A stretch of DNA of 64,000 nt. Origin: Gonium pectorale (Eukaryota; Chlorophyta; Chlorophyceae; Chlamydomonadales; Volvocaceae). Under the pieces are notes generated by a model. It was not told where the DNA came from. It saw only the letters and a list, made by a program, of their open reading frames with translations, and searched no databases. The stretch covers positions 1,215,840 through 1,279,839 of the forward strand of contig LSYV01000018.1 of NCBI GenBank assembly GCA_001584585.1, given 5' to 3'. A program made the position numbers and the translations under genes. Of the stretch, positions 50,130 to 62,563 are shown one piece after another (positions within the stretch are counted from its first letter, which is position 1; each line of letters begins with the position of its first letter).

Positions 50130-53100
50130 TCACGGCCCCACCATGGTCCCCACGGTGTTGCCCTGGCCCCAGCTCGCCGCCACCAGCGCGCCAGCCGCTG
50201 CCAGGGCGGTCGACGAGGTGACCTCCGCCAGCTTGTCCACGATGCGGCGGAAGGACGGCCGCTGCTTGGCGTTGCCGGCCCAGCAGCGGGCGGCCAGCGA
50301 CTGGTACCACACGGGGGTGCCCTCGGGCCACGGGGGCCGCACGCCGTCCCCAATCACCGTCTGCAGCAGCTTGATGGGAGTGCCCGCCAGGTTGGAGAAC
50401 GCCACGCCGCCCGTGTAGAGCTCCCACCTGAGCGGAGGGGGCAGGAGGGTCGGTGGGGGGAGGCGAGCGGGTACAGCAGAGCTTGCATGGGGAGTACAGG
50501 AGGACCCCAGGAGGAGGCCATCGAGCGCTGATGGCAGGGAATGGAAGAGCCCAAAGACCGCCGAGCGAAGACAAACTTCGGGTGCTCTCCGCTCCGTGCT
50601 TCGGATCCCGGGTCAGCGGTCAGCGGTCAGCGCGGTGGCTGCATCGGCCGGCTGGTGCCGCCAGCTGCAGCTCGCACCGGAGCGGCCCGCCGGCGGCCAT
50701 CCCGTGGCAGGGCAGTGGCAGTCCAGCACTTCACCCGCCCCGCCCCTGCGTCGTCCATCAGCCTCCCGACGCAGCAATCCCCATGGCCCCGATGGCTCCA
50801 CGATGAGCTGCCGCCCCCGCGCCGCCGCCCCCGACCCACATGAGTATGCCGAACATGTAGACGTCCGCGCTGCGGCTGAAGCGCTCCCCCCGGTGCACCT
50901 CTGGCGGCATGAAGGGCAGCACGGCGCTGCGGTTGCGCTGCAACAGCTTCCGGACCGTCTGCGCGCCCTTGCTGTAGCCCACCACAGTCATGCCTGGCAG
51001 CCGGCAGCGAACGGGGCGAGGCGGGAGTGAGACGTTTCAGGCTAGAACGGTGCTAGGGCGCGCAGCGGCATTCTCGGGGCAGGGCAGGGCGCGCCGCGAT
51101 GACACAGGGGATGGTGGCAAAGGCTGCACAACGCCCAGAGCACGCCCGGCGGCGTACTGCACGAAGACGGTCGCGGCCCGCAGCGACGCCCATACGCACG
51201 TCAGGCCCGCCCCACCCTCGCCACAGCCGCCCCAGCCAATCGCCGCTCCGCCCTCTTCTGGGTGACCTGGGCCCACCTGCGTCCTTGATCTTGACAATCA
51301 CGTCCGTAGTTATGGGCCGCCCGGGCAGCGGCCGTTCGGGTGCCGTTGAGCGGTCTGTCTCCGCCAAGGACGCGCCGCACCCGCCGCCCATGCTGCTGGA
51401 CTGTGATGTCCCGCCGAGGCCGGCCGCGACCGCGCCACCGCCACCACCGCCGCCGCCGCTACGGCCGCGGCCGCTGAGACCTAACGCCGCGCCGCAGTTA
51501 GCACCAGGCGCCCGAGGGTTCGGCGACAGCCGCTGCATCCCGTCGCTCGCCCCGCTCAGCACCGTCGCCGGCCCCAGGCCCGCGCCGCTGCTGCTACCGC
51601 CGCCGCCGCGCTCCTGCTGCCCCGACGCCAGGTGGCTGCGCGCACCGGACGGCATCGCTAGGAGCACGTTCTCTGGTCGCAGCTCGCCGTGCGCCAGGCC
51701 GGCTGAGTGCAGCGCCAGCATGCCGGCGGCGATCTGCGACAGGATGGAAACCACCAGGCTCAGAGACGGGCCACCGCCGCCCTGCCCCGTGCCGCCGCCG
51801 CCGCAGCTGTTCCCGCCGCTGTTGGACGCCGCCGTGAGGGCCAGGTTGGGCGACGAGTCAACGGTATGGCCTCCCCCGTAGCCGCCCAGGCCCTCACCCG
51901 AGCCCAGGCCCTCCGGCAGGGTTGGGAGGCCGGACAGGTTCTGCGGGATGTACGGGTAGCCCCCCGAGATGCCGCCGCCGGCGCCCAGGCCGGCGGCGGT
52001 GGGCGTGCCGGGCCCGTCACTGAGCGCGGACTGGCTGGTGGCGTACTGGAAGGGCCCCGCCACGACGCTGCTGTCGCCGGTGCCGATGGCCTGACCCCCG
52101 GTGAGCTCGCCCAGGGGCAGCAGCATGCGCTTCTGCAGCGCCTCGCGGAGGCTACAGTGCGCGGGGGTAAGGGCGGGGACGGAGGTTGGGGCGGCAGATG
52201 GAGACTGTTCTGTGGGTCCGGGAGGCACTACAACGAAGGTGGGACAGCGGAGGCATTGGGGGGCGATGCGTGGGCGCGGTCGTGAGAGGGGCCCGCAGCC
52301 ATGTGGCCATTTCCGGAGGGGTCGTTGTGTGGCACGGCGTCCGACCAGGCCTGCGCAGCAGCGTGCTGGCGTGTGGGGCCGGGGTTATAACCAAACCCGG
52401 ACAAGGGACTCCAGCCAAAAGATGCCCGCGATACACGGTTGAGAGTGCGGGTGCGGGTGTGCCTGGCCGCATGTCAGTCCAGTGCCACGAAACGACGGGG
52501 GGGGGGGCCCGAGGGCCTCGCCGCGGTGCCGCCCCGCAGCCCACCTGAGCGACGGGAACAGCTCCAGCATGAGGGCCATGCCCCGCTTGAACTTCTCCCG
52601 CCGCGGCAGCACCGCCGTCAGGTACACGCCGCCGCCGGGCAGGTCGGCGGCGCCTGCGCCCGCCAGCAGGTCCCCCATGGCGTGCGCCTGCATGTGCAGA
52701 GCGCCCAGCCCCTGACCCAGACCGTGCGGCTGCAGGGGGTTCAGGTGCGTCGCGCCGGTGGCGGCGGCAGCACCGCCTCCGCCACCTCCACCGCCGCCTG
52801 TGGCCGCGGCAGCCGCCGCGGCCGCGAGGAAAAGGGCGCCGGGCGCATTGCTGCCTGTGCCGGCGCCGTGGCGGGCGTTCTTGGAGGCTCCGCCCCCAGG
52901 GCCGCCGCCGCCTGCGATCACCTCGTACACGAGCGGATAGACCATGAGCACGCGGAGCACGTTGGGGTGGTCCACGCAGCTGAGCTGCTGCTGCGCCGCG
53001 ATGGTGAGCGCCTCCGTGTCCAGGTGGCCTGTGGCGGGGGTGGGGGAAAGCCGAGGGCGCGCGTGGGGGTTTCAAGATTGGAAGGCTTTCTGCGGGGGGT

Positions 53101-56100
53101 GGCGCGAGTGGGGGTTGAGTGGCGCAGGGGCTGCCGCAGGGTCGCAGGTGGGCGGCAGCGCAGGCGGCGCAGCGTGGTTTTGAGTGCGGAAAGACATGTT
53201 TGAGCAAGGGTCACAACGGCGTGAGCATTCAGGGCACGTCGTCAAGCGCCGGTGGGCGGGCGGAACGGGGCAGGAGCAGGCCAAGCCCGGAGCCGGGGCA
53301 CCCCACAGAGAGAGAGACAGCTGAATGCCCGCGACCCGGCAGGGTTTCGGCATCGCTGGGTGAGGAAAGCCACTTCCCAGGGATTTCCCCCAATGAGACG
53401 TCCGTCGCATCCTGGACGCCTTCAGCCGAACCTGCCCCGCCCCCGCCCCCGCCCTCGCTCACCCGGCCGGCCGTCCATGGACATGTGCGACCGCATCATC
53501 TTGATGGCCACAGGCCGCCCCCGGTAGGCCGCCAGGTATACGGACACGTTCCGCGTGCGGTGCATGTCGAACAGGATGTCCACCAGCTCGGGCCAGCCCT
53601 GCGCAGGGGGGAGGGGGAGGCGGCGGCGGGGAGCAATCAAGGCGGTGGCGCGATCGGGAGGACTGCATGTGGGCTGTGCGAACTCGGGTTTGACGGGAAC
53701 ACATGGCGCACAGCAGTGCTGTCCCGAGTCAAGGGCGTCCGAAGGAGGGCGGCGCTGGGCGGCAACGCGCTGCCACGGGGTAAGCGGCGTAGGGGCCACG
53801 CTGAGCATGCAACGCCAACGACACCCCTGAGCGCGAGGCGCCCCCCTCCCCAAAGCGCGCTTGCCACCGGACACCCCGCCCTTATCCTGGGGCCCCGGAT
53901 AGACCCGGCACGTAGGGCTGTACGGCGGTCGGCCCCCGCCGCCTGCAAAACCCACCTGAAGCTCCCGGCTGCTGCCGCTGACCTCCTCCTCCGGCAGCAG
54001 CTCTTCCGTCGCCACGGACACCCCCGGCCCCGCCACCGTCACCGTCACCGGCGTCGCGCGGACCGGCCGCGCCACGATGACGGTCGGCCCCGCACCCGGT
54101 GGGCCTGCTGCAGCCCCTGCTGCAGCCGCTGCCGCGGCTGCCGCCTGCGGGCTCGTGACCCGCAGCAGGGCCCTGTCGCCGGCGCCGGCGATATTAAACC
54201 CGCCTTCGCCGCCGCTACTGGCGCCGGTCGTGGACGTTTCGAAGCCGGCGCTTGGCGGCCGGCCCCCCCTGCAGGCCGCCTCCTCCGAGCCGCCCGTCGC
54301 CAGGCTGCCCGCGCCCACCGGCGGCACTGCCGCCACTGCCGCCGTCGACGTTGTCACCGTCACCGCGGAGTAGGGCTCCCCAAGTTCTGCCGCCGGTGCT
54401 ACCGCCAGCGGCAGCGTAGGCAGCAGCTGCGTCATGGCCACCTGCTGGATGTCCACTGGCAGCTTGAAGCTGAGGCTCCCCGGGCTGGGGCTCTGCCGGT
54501 CGCCGGCCGCGCCGCTGCTGCTGCTGGCGCCGCCCCTCGCCGCCGCTACCACCGCCGTTGAAGGCATCACCAGCGCCGTTGGCGTGCCGTGATCGCTCCC
54601 CGTCTGCTCCGCACTCCCCACGCTCGCGTGCGCGGGCGGGATGCGGTGCCGCGAGCCGACCCGCTCAGGCGGCCGGGACCCCAGGCCGGGCACCGAATCG
54701 TCGCCATCCACAGAGGGCATGAATCCCGCGTATTCGAGCACCTGTGCCGCCGCCACCAGCACGCGCGCCGCCTCCTCGCGGCTGCCGCCCCCGTCGGCGC
54801 TGAGCCCGAAGCCGCCCCCGTAGGGCTGCTCCGCGCTCCTGCTGGGCACGTCGAAGGACGGCCGCAGCGAGGACGCCCCCGAGTAGCCCCCCAGGGAGTT
54901 GCCCGTGTCCGTCCGCTTTACGCGCCGCGCCGCGCCGGGCCCGAAGCTGGTGCTGCCGCCCGTGGTGCCGCCCGTGTGGGAGCCCCGGGCGCTCATGTCC
55001 CGCGCCATCATGGGCCGCGCGGGCGGCTCTTCTGAGAACACAGAGTACCACTCGTGGCGCAGTCGGCCCACGAGCTGCGCGAAGACGGCGCGCGAGAGCA
55101 TGCCTGCCAGGTCACCCCACGCGGCGCGGCTGAGCGACAGGTTGAACTCGTTCCTGCAGCGGAGGAGGAGGATGGGTCGTGACGAAGGCCGTGTGGGTGG
55201 GAGGGTGGTGAGGAAGGGCGCGTGCCGCCGCGACCTCCCGAGTGCCGACCCTCCGTGCCCCCCTCTCTCTCGCGCGCGCGCGCGTGCGCGTCCCCCCACC
55301 TCGCCGGCCCCGCCCACGCTGTGCCGCGCTCGCCCCCCTCCCCCCATCCTCCCCACACACACGCACACACACCTGGCGAAGACGTAGACGCAGCCCAGCG
55401 ACCGGCACCGATGCAGCAGCGGCAGGATGACGAGCGTGCCGGCCGTCGCGGGCCGCGTGTTGTTGAGCGCCAGGTCGCGGGCCACCATGCGGCCGCCGCC
55501 AAAGTACTGCAGCGCGTCCTTGATGATCATGATGTCGCCCGCCTGGGACGTAAGAGGCAAACAAAAAGGACGGGGACTGAAAAAGGGGCTTCGGACGCCC
55601 GGCGGCGTCTGGATGTTGCTGCTGTGTCAGCAGTCCGGAGCGCCAGAAGCACTCGGGATGACGGGGGTGGGTGGGAAGGAGGGAGGTCGCAAGCTGCTCC
55701 CCGGCGGTCGTGAGCAGCCCCACTAGGGGGGCGCATTCCTGCACTCCAGGTCCAAACACGGGCATGACGCGGAGGGTTTCATACCACGATTTGCCAGAGA
55801 TGCCTCCCAACATCCAGCGGGGCCGCCTTGCCGCCTCCATCGCCCGATGCAGGAGCTGCCGCTGTGTTTCAGTGCTCCCCTCTCCGCCCGACATCCAACA
55901 CCAGCACACACACCGAACCCCAAAGCCGACGACTCATGCCCCCCTATACCCCACCCCCACTCCCCACCTCCAGGACGCTCATGAGCAGCGTGCTGTCCGT
56001 GTTAATCTTGACGCAGTCCACGGGGGGAGCCTCGGGCGGCGGCAGCGACCGAGGCGGCCCGCCGTTGCGCGCCTGCGCTGCTGGAGACGGCCGCCCGCTG

Positions 56101-58784
56101 CCCATGCCCGGCGCAGAGCCCTTCCGCCCCGTGCTGGGCGGCCGCAGGCTGGGGTCCCCGCCAAACTGCTCCGGCGAGTCCACGGCCTGCCCCGCTGTGC
56201 TGCTGCTGCGGCAGCTCAGCAGCTCCTCCCCATCCAGTGTCGACCCGAGGACCATGCATTCGATGACGTCGTCCCCTAGCAGTGGCGGGCTGCCAGGGCC
56301 GCCAGCCGGGCCGCCGCCCGCCTTGCCGGCGGGCGCCTCCGTCGGCGCCGCCCTGCGCTCCGCATCTAGCAGCCGTATGGTCCCGGACCCGCTCATCGGG
56401 TACAGAATCACACCCGCCATGGAGGAAGCCGACCCCGCGGAGGCGCTGGGACCCGACGCTGCCGCCCCGCCAGCCGCGCTGCCACTGCCGCCACCGCCGC
56501 CGCCGACACCGTGTCCCAGGCCGAGGCCGGCACCTATGATGCTGCTGCCGGCGGCGGACATGGGCGTCCCCGGCGGAGGCAGGCCCAGCCGTCCCGAGAC
56601 CTGCAGCAGCGGCGCGGCGTAGACCACTGCGTGCTGCAGGCGGGAGGAGACCAGCGCCAGCCGGACCTCTGGCAGCGCCGTGCCGGGCCCGGCGGCGCCG
56701 TCAGACAGGAACACGGGCATGTCGTAAGCGAAAGCGCGCGCGAGCCCCGTCAGGTCGGCGGCGCCGCAGAGGCGCGAGTAGAAGGACGCGCGCGCTGTGG
56801 CGCGGGTGGTGGTGATGGCGCCTGCTGCCCAGCCCGTGATGAGCCGCGTGCTGGAGGCCCAGAACTGGCGGTTCCAGTCCATGGGCTCCACGGAGCCGAA
56901 GCTTATGCAGCCGATGACGGTGCCCGAGCCGTTGGCCGCCGACACGGGCAGGCACATGAACGACCGCATGCCCTTCTCCCGGTGCAGCAGCTGCCAGTCG
57001 AGCGGCCACGCCGACACCGGCACGATGCCGGGGCCCGGACTTGCGACCGGCCCGCCTGCGGGCGACGAAAGTGATACCTGGCCCGGCATCCCGCCAGGCC
57101 CCGCCCCTGCCCCTGGCCCCGCCGCTGTTTGGTGGAAAAGGCGCGGCTGCGAGTTGCCGGACGGGGCCCCGGGGGGGCTGGAGGCCGGTGAGGCACTGGT
57201 CGTGAGAGAGGCCGGCAGGCCGGTGCTAGTGACGGGTATGGGTGCCGGCTCCCATAGCATGAGCGGCTGGCCACTGGCGCTGGCCGCCTCGATGCTGGTG
57301 TCGGAGCTACGTAGCATGTGCGGGTCAGACATCCCCACCTGCGGGCCGCGGGCCGCAGGGCACGGAGCACGGGGATAAGGTACGGCGTCAGCGACGATAA
57401 GGGGGGGTTGAAAGAAACAGATGAAGCTGGTCGCCAGCTGCGTTCGCCTGTAAGGGGGGGGGGGTAATGTGCCGGGAGGGGAAGGGGGAGCGGGTTATTC
57501 AGTCCGTGGGCACAAGGGGGAGGGGGAGTGTGCGGCAGTCGGCCCACGGGCACGCTGTGTCCGCAAGCGGACCATCCCGGGGACGGAGGCTGCTGCTCAA
57601 ACGCGGGGGGCCGCATCGCTTTCCCCACCTGCTCCGTTTCCCCAACTCTCATGCCTCGTCGCCGCGCCCGCCTACCTCAACGATGGACCCGGCCCCCACG
57701 ATGCTGTTGGTGGAGCTGCACCGGGATGGCGGCCCGCGGCCCGTCCCTTGCCGCTCGCCCTGCCCCAGAGCGCCCGGCAGGCCGCTGCTGGTCCGGCAGG
57801 ATGAGAAGGAGCAGGTGATAGTCCGGGACTCCAGAGCATAGGCGGAGCCTGCGGGGTGGGCGCGGGAGGAGGGGAGGCGGGGACGGGGCTGGTGGGGTGA
57901 GGGAACCGGTGGGTACGGCTACCAGGACTGCTGCTCGAACATGAGCGCGCCTANGGCGGCNNNNNNNNNNNNNNNNNNNNNNNNNNNNNNNNNNNNNNNN
58001 NNNNNNNNNNNNNNNNNNNNNNNNNNNNNNNNNNNNNNNNNNNNNNNNNNNNNNNNNNNNNNNNNNNNNNNNNNNNNNNNNNNNNNNNNNNNNNNNNNNN
58101 NNNNNNNNNNNNNNNNNNNNNNNNNNNNNNNNNNNNNNNNNNNNNNNNNNNNNNNNNNNNNNNNNNNNNNNNNNNNNNNNNNNNNNNNNNNNNNNNNNNN
58201 NNNNNNNNNNNNNNNNNNNNNNNNNNNNNNNNNNNNNNNNNNNNNNNNNNNNNNNNNNNNNNNNNNNNNNNNNNNNNNNNNNNNNNNNNNNNNNNNNNNN
58301 NNNNNNNNNNNNNNNNNNNNNNNNNNNNNNNNNNNNNNNNNNNNNNNNNNNNNNNNNNNNNNNNNNNNNNNNNNNNNNNNNNNNNNNNNNNNNNNNNNNN
58401 NNNNNNNNNNNNNNNNNNNNNNNNNNNNCACGTGACTGCAGCTGTCGGGAAATTGATTGGACCCACAGCTGGCCGCACGTCCACGTGCCGCCGCCCTGCG
58501 CCGCTCACAAGGCTACCCTCCCGCCGCAAGATGCGCACACCCAGCCGCTCCCATTCCCTCACGTCCACTCCGCGTTCGTCTCCATCCCCTATGCCTGGTC
58601 TTTGAGCGCCTCCCGCCACCACTGCCGGTCCCGGCGCGCGCTCGCACGTCACCGTCACGGCCACCCATCGTGCGCCCGACGACGCACCGATGTGCTGGAA
58701 GACCTCCCCGTCCGTCGACAGTGCCGTCAGGCAGGCCCACGATACGCCCAGTCGCTGACACAACAGAGCCATGACTTTGCTGAC
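50130..58784 (-). CDS. Multi-GAF tyrosine-kinase-like protein with degenerate kinase domain (5' incomplete)
   Basis: Supported minus-strand exons are 58784-58688, then a gap, then about 57848-57676, 57338-55968, 55542-55373, 55153-53956, 53598-53463, 53028-52545, 52151-51277, 50993-50840 and 50427-50130 (TGA). From 57676 on, every phase closes. More than 1600 residues are visible. N-terminal to C-terminal: GAF-like pieces (VMALLCQRLGVSWACL; MRSFMCLPVSAANGSGTVIG; DIMIIKDALQYF then LVILPLLHRCRSLGCVYVFA), typical of small-ligand or light-sensor modules; low-complexity linkers; then a kinase-like domain of TKL type with VAIKMM, VDHPNVLRVL, HGELRPENVLL, VKIKDAG, LPFMPPEV, SADVYMFGILMWELYTG and RPSFRRIVDKL. 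The Gly loop is absent, HRD reads HGE and DFG reads DAG, so it is probably a pseudokinase. Long Gly/Ala/Ser inserts split the kinase fold. One junction beside the gap (57848) does not join in phase. The 5' end is unresolved. Confidence 0.75.
57961..58428. other. Assembly gap (468 N)
   Basis: It falls inside the GAF/kinase-like gene, plus a single N at 57954 in coding-like sequence. Part of the first GAF domain is lost here. Confidence 0.95.
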
Positions 58785-58959
58785 CTGCGGGCGGCAACGG
58801 AGGAGCATAGGGCCTGGCAGCTCTGCAGGCGTACGTGACAAAGTACCCGGCGCTGCCGGGCTGCGTCCAAATACTGTGCCATTGCAAGCGCTGCAGGGCC
58901 TCGTACGAGACGACGAACCCGAAGCGTCACCTTGCTCAGGCGCGCCGCTGCAGCCGTTA

Positions 58960-59352
58960 CCCCCCGTCGCAACCCTGAGGACGCTGCGCTGCGCGCTACC
59001 AATTTCAGAGCAGACGGCACGCAACGGTTAGCCAGCAGCGACAAGGACGCTCCCCCACGCTGACGCTCCAAGACGCCAGTGATGCTATGCCGCAAGCGCA
59101 CCTGCATGCGCTCCGATGTAAGCCCTAGCAGCTCCTGAAGGAGGGCTACCACACGCATAACTCCATCTTGGGTAGTCTGCAGCGACGACGCCGGTCGCTG
59201 CGTGGCCTCAGCGCCGGAAGCTTGTCGTTGCTCCTCAGCCGTCCCTGAAACGGTTCGCTTGTCATCATTCTGAGCCTGGGATGCATTCGCAGCAGCCGCT
59301 TCCTGGCTCTGTGCATTGGGCTTGGCCGAGGCTGCTGCCGAAGATGTCTGAA
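58960..59352 (-). other. Possible upstream exon of the GAF/kinase-like gene
   Basis: After a good acceptor (ctacag ending at 59353 on the minus strand) there is an open stretch with helix-like sequence (VVALLQELLGLTSERMQVRL). Its orientation and position fit a 5' exon of the gene at 50130-58784, but I could not confirm the donor or the phase. Confidence 0.3.
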
Positions 59353-60771
59353 CTGTAGGTGGCCGAAAGCAACAATGAAATACCATTCCCCTTCTGTCAC
59401 TGACTCCGCAGCCTGACTGCAGACTTGTTCCTCATCCCACAACTTTGTTAAGTTGCTTTACGTATTGTTTAAGTGAATGTTCGCAGAAAACACAGCCAGA
59501 GACCGGTCCCAGAGAGCATACGGTGTACAAATACGGTGTCGAGTGGTTAAGGAACCGCCTAGTGCAAAGTTGCTTTGCAGCATCAAGTCAGGCCACAACC
59601 TATCCGCATCGTACTATTTGCGTGCCCTTGGTCCCGGTTCCGTGTAGGATGTGTGAATGTCCCTCGGGTCGCTTCGTGCGAGGCTCCCCGCACATAACAC
59701 ATGAAACGCCGCAGGTGACATGTGCCTCTCCAAGTAAGCAGTACCGAGTATGGCGGTGTGCGCCGGGCTGCCGGCCCCGTGCCTGATAACTACCTCGCGC
59801 AACCCCATGAGCCCAGCTCCCCTCAGGGAGCACTTCGCAGGATCTGCATACTTCACCAATCAGCAGACACCACACAGACGATAATGCCCACAGAAACGCC
59901 AGCGGATCCGTGTCATCATTACAGACACAACGCTCACGCATTCAGACGCATTCTCCGCTACAGGATGGCGCCGCACAGCGCTGCACAGCGCTGTATGACG
60001 CCGCTAAGACGCTGCAGGAACAGACACGCTGGTTAGCTTGCATAGACGAAGAATACGGGCAGAGCCGGCAGGAGCCGGTAGGAGCCGGCAGGCGGCGGGA
60101 TGGGCAACGCTGCAGTGACAGAACAATGGCTTGCAGTCAATCGACGAATACAGCGGCCTTACTGGAGCGGGCCGCCAGGCGGCTAGAAGGAAACGAAGAA
60201 GTTGGCCACGGTTGCTTCCCGCGGCACTGCCCCCCGTGCGGCCATCGGTGGTGCACTGATAACCCATCCTTCTGTGACTTGGAGCAGGGCAGCTGCATTA
60301 GGCAGCTCTCATAGGTTGACTACGTTGCCGTAGTCAGCAAGCTGGTGGGTTTACGTCCGTGCGCTCACGCACAGCTGCTGTGCTGGCAAGTCCGGGCACG
60401 CCGAACCGAACCGGGGCATAACCGGCAGCGGCACAAACACATGGCCTTTCTCAAAACTTCCGCGGGAACGGGCGTTGCAACAGCGGGAACGGGCTCAAAG
60501 CCCGCTAGGCGCACGTCAGCGTTGGCGCCAGGCAACATGACGCCGGAGCCAGCTTGGATGGCCATCCTGCCTTTCAAGATGACAAGTGCTCGTGCGCATC
60601 CAAGCTGCCCGCTGTCAGGGCCCGAAGGTGACCCGTGCCAATTCTTGACACCACCATTGCCCATATGGGCCTTTGGGCCCTGACACGCTGTAGTTAGGGC
60701 AGGGTTTCGGTGGTTCTCTCTTCACGGGAGGGCTAGTTGTCTGTCCCTCCCGTTGTCTGTGCCCTTTATTG

Positions 60772-60817
60772 CCTCTTCTCTCTGGAACCTTTCACCTCTT
60801 CTCCCTGGAGCTTTTCA
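60772..60817 (+). repeat. Two tandem 23-bp units
   Basis: The unit begins cctcttctc and ends ttca. The two copies differ at a few positions. Confidence 0.7.
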
Positions 60818-61007
60818 CACAGAAAAAAACTGGGTCATAGATTGTGCGGCAAACCCTGGTGCGTTTGCGCAGCGACCTGAGGACCCGTCTGCTCGTTTCG
60901 TTCGCCCGCCACGCCTTAAACCAATCGCCCCTCTGAATACGTAGCGCCTGCGGGTGTGGGTCTTGCCATGAGTTCCCTCAGTCCGCATTCCTCAAGACCA
61001 CGCTCCT

Positions 61008-61034
61008 TGTGTGTGTGTGTGTGTGTGTGTGTGT
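61008..61034 (+). repeat. TG dinucleotide microsatellite
   Basis: About 13 TG units in a row. Confidence 0.9.
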
Positions 61035-61079
61035 TACAAGTGCCCATACGAGCCGTTTGGCCCCTCGGCACAGCCCCGC

Positions 61080-61520
61080 TCACGCCCTCAACAGAGCATT
61101 CCTACGTTCATAGACAGAGAACAGAAAGGCACCCAACTTGCGCGGATCAGACCTGCTCATGAAGCTAATCCTCGTGTCTCCCCCGTCAGCATCGTCCTCG
61201 AAACTCAGACCGCAAGCACTCCTCAACTCATCGTAGGCACAACATTCGAACACAACGTGCTTCTCATCCTCGACCTGGCCGCACTGGCACACACGACAGC
61301 AACGCGCCGCCCGTGCCCGCCCATGCGAACGATACATTTCCAAAGGCCAGGCACACGTCCTAAACCGCATCAGCGCATGCACGTGACCTAGCGGCAACTG
61401 CAAACGCTGGTACCGCACAGGGCAATGTTCTGCACCCGTAGGCGCACCCATCCATCCCTGCCCGCACATGGCAATGTTCTGCACCCGTAGGCGCACCCAT
61501 CCATCCCTGCCCGCACCCAT
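61080..61520 (-). mobile_element. Non-LTR retrotransposon C-terminal remnant (zinc-knuckle of RT ORF)
   Basis: The minus-strand frame ends with the typical C-terminal segment of LINE reverse transcriptase ORFs: RFRTCAWPLEM...GRARAARCCRVC.CG, then VEDEKHVVFECCAYDELR (the zf-RVT-like CxxC...H...C pattern), then about 50 residues to a stop at 61080. The reverse transcriptase and endonuclease domains are not found upstream, so this is a 5'-truncated copy. A 49-bp direct duplication (61421-61467 and 61470-61516) interrupts its start. Confidence 0.75.
61421..61516 (+). repeat. Direct duplication, 49-bp period
   Basis: The stretch starting ggcaatgttctgcacccgta occurs at 61421 and again at 61470, each copy running through ccatccctgcccgca. 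Confidence 0.9.
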
Positions 61521-62563
61521 CCATCGCGACTTTGTGCAGCAGCTGCTGTTTGCGGGAGTGAAAGCTTTGCGCTTTCTCGAAGGGGGGTTGGACGATTTCT
61601 TGATGTTATGCTATGTTAGATCCGCCTAAAGGCGGGTGTCCTCACGAGCCATAAGGTCCAGGACACATGATGCATGACCAGCGCAGGGCGGGCTTGGATG
61701 CCTGGTGATATCGTACCGGCTTGGTACGTACGCGCACTTACGGTCAAGTACAGTGTGCACATGCGTGTGTTGTACTACTTGAAATAATGCCCGTGTCCAC
61801 GAACCATGTCTGTATCCACGGTGGCCGTCGAATCTGCGCACTACATAAAACACGACACTACGCACTATGTGAAACACGTCATCCTGCGACTTGGCGAGAA
61901 ATTTGTGCGACAGGGCTTGTTGCTTCCCATAGGAGTCCTGGCCGAGCCTGCAAAGCCTGCGCACACAGCTTGGCATGCGATCGGAGAGGTCCATGGGTCA
62001 AGGTCACCATTAGGCGGCATTCATGCAGCATGATATGTACGCACAAATATAATAGCCATACAACCGATTTGCCTACATCGGTTGGACGCAGTGGACAGGT
62101 ACGACACTAAGGATTCACGACTCCTTTAGGTGGTGTCCTCCAATCCCCTCAACTTCACCCGAACACTTATAAGATTACCCTAGTTGCCTAACATCCGTCG
62201 AGCGTAATACAAAGAGCACTGCTGAGACTCCGCCTCGCCTTGGAAACGCGTGTCGCCTTTTTCACCTGTGGCCTTTCCCAGCATTTAGGACCTTCAACTG
62301 ATAGCACTGAGGGCCAAAGCCGCGGTGCTGGTGCACGATGAACGGACTTCCAGACGTGGCGGGCAGCCTCTTCACCTCGACCTACCGCAATGTCAAACTT
62401 GCCGGAAAGCAACCCGCGGCGACTAATTTGAATGGCACTGGATCGGTAAGGGCACCCGAGTTTGGCGCCGGTGTCTAAGGATGTAACTCACCCCGCTGGC
62501 CCTGGGCTTCCGCAGTGCTTCGATACGACAGCTTTATCACCTGCGCGAGCTGGAGCGCATAAG

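Larger units (their letters stand above)
59390..62563. other. Intergenic stretch with repeats and a retrotransposon remnant
   Basis: No complete gene is seen. It contains an 11-bp minisatellite (60062-60094), a 23-bp tandem pair (60772-60817), a TG microsatellite (61008-61034), the non-LTR element remnant at 61080-61520 with a 49-bp internal duplication, and otherwise featureless sequence. Confidence 0.6.

Noticed and set aside
51099..51881. Plus-strand open frame rich in Pro and Arg
   Set aside because: It is antisense to the kinase-like exon 51277-52151, whose frame, splice phases and motifs are clear.
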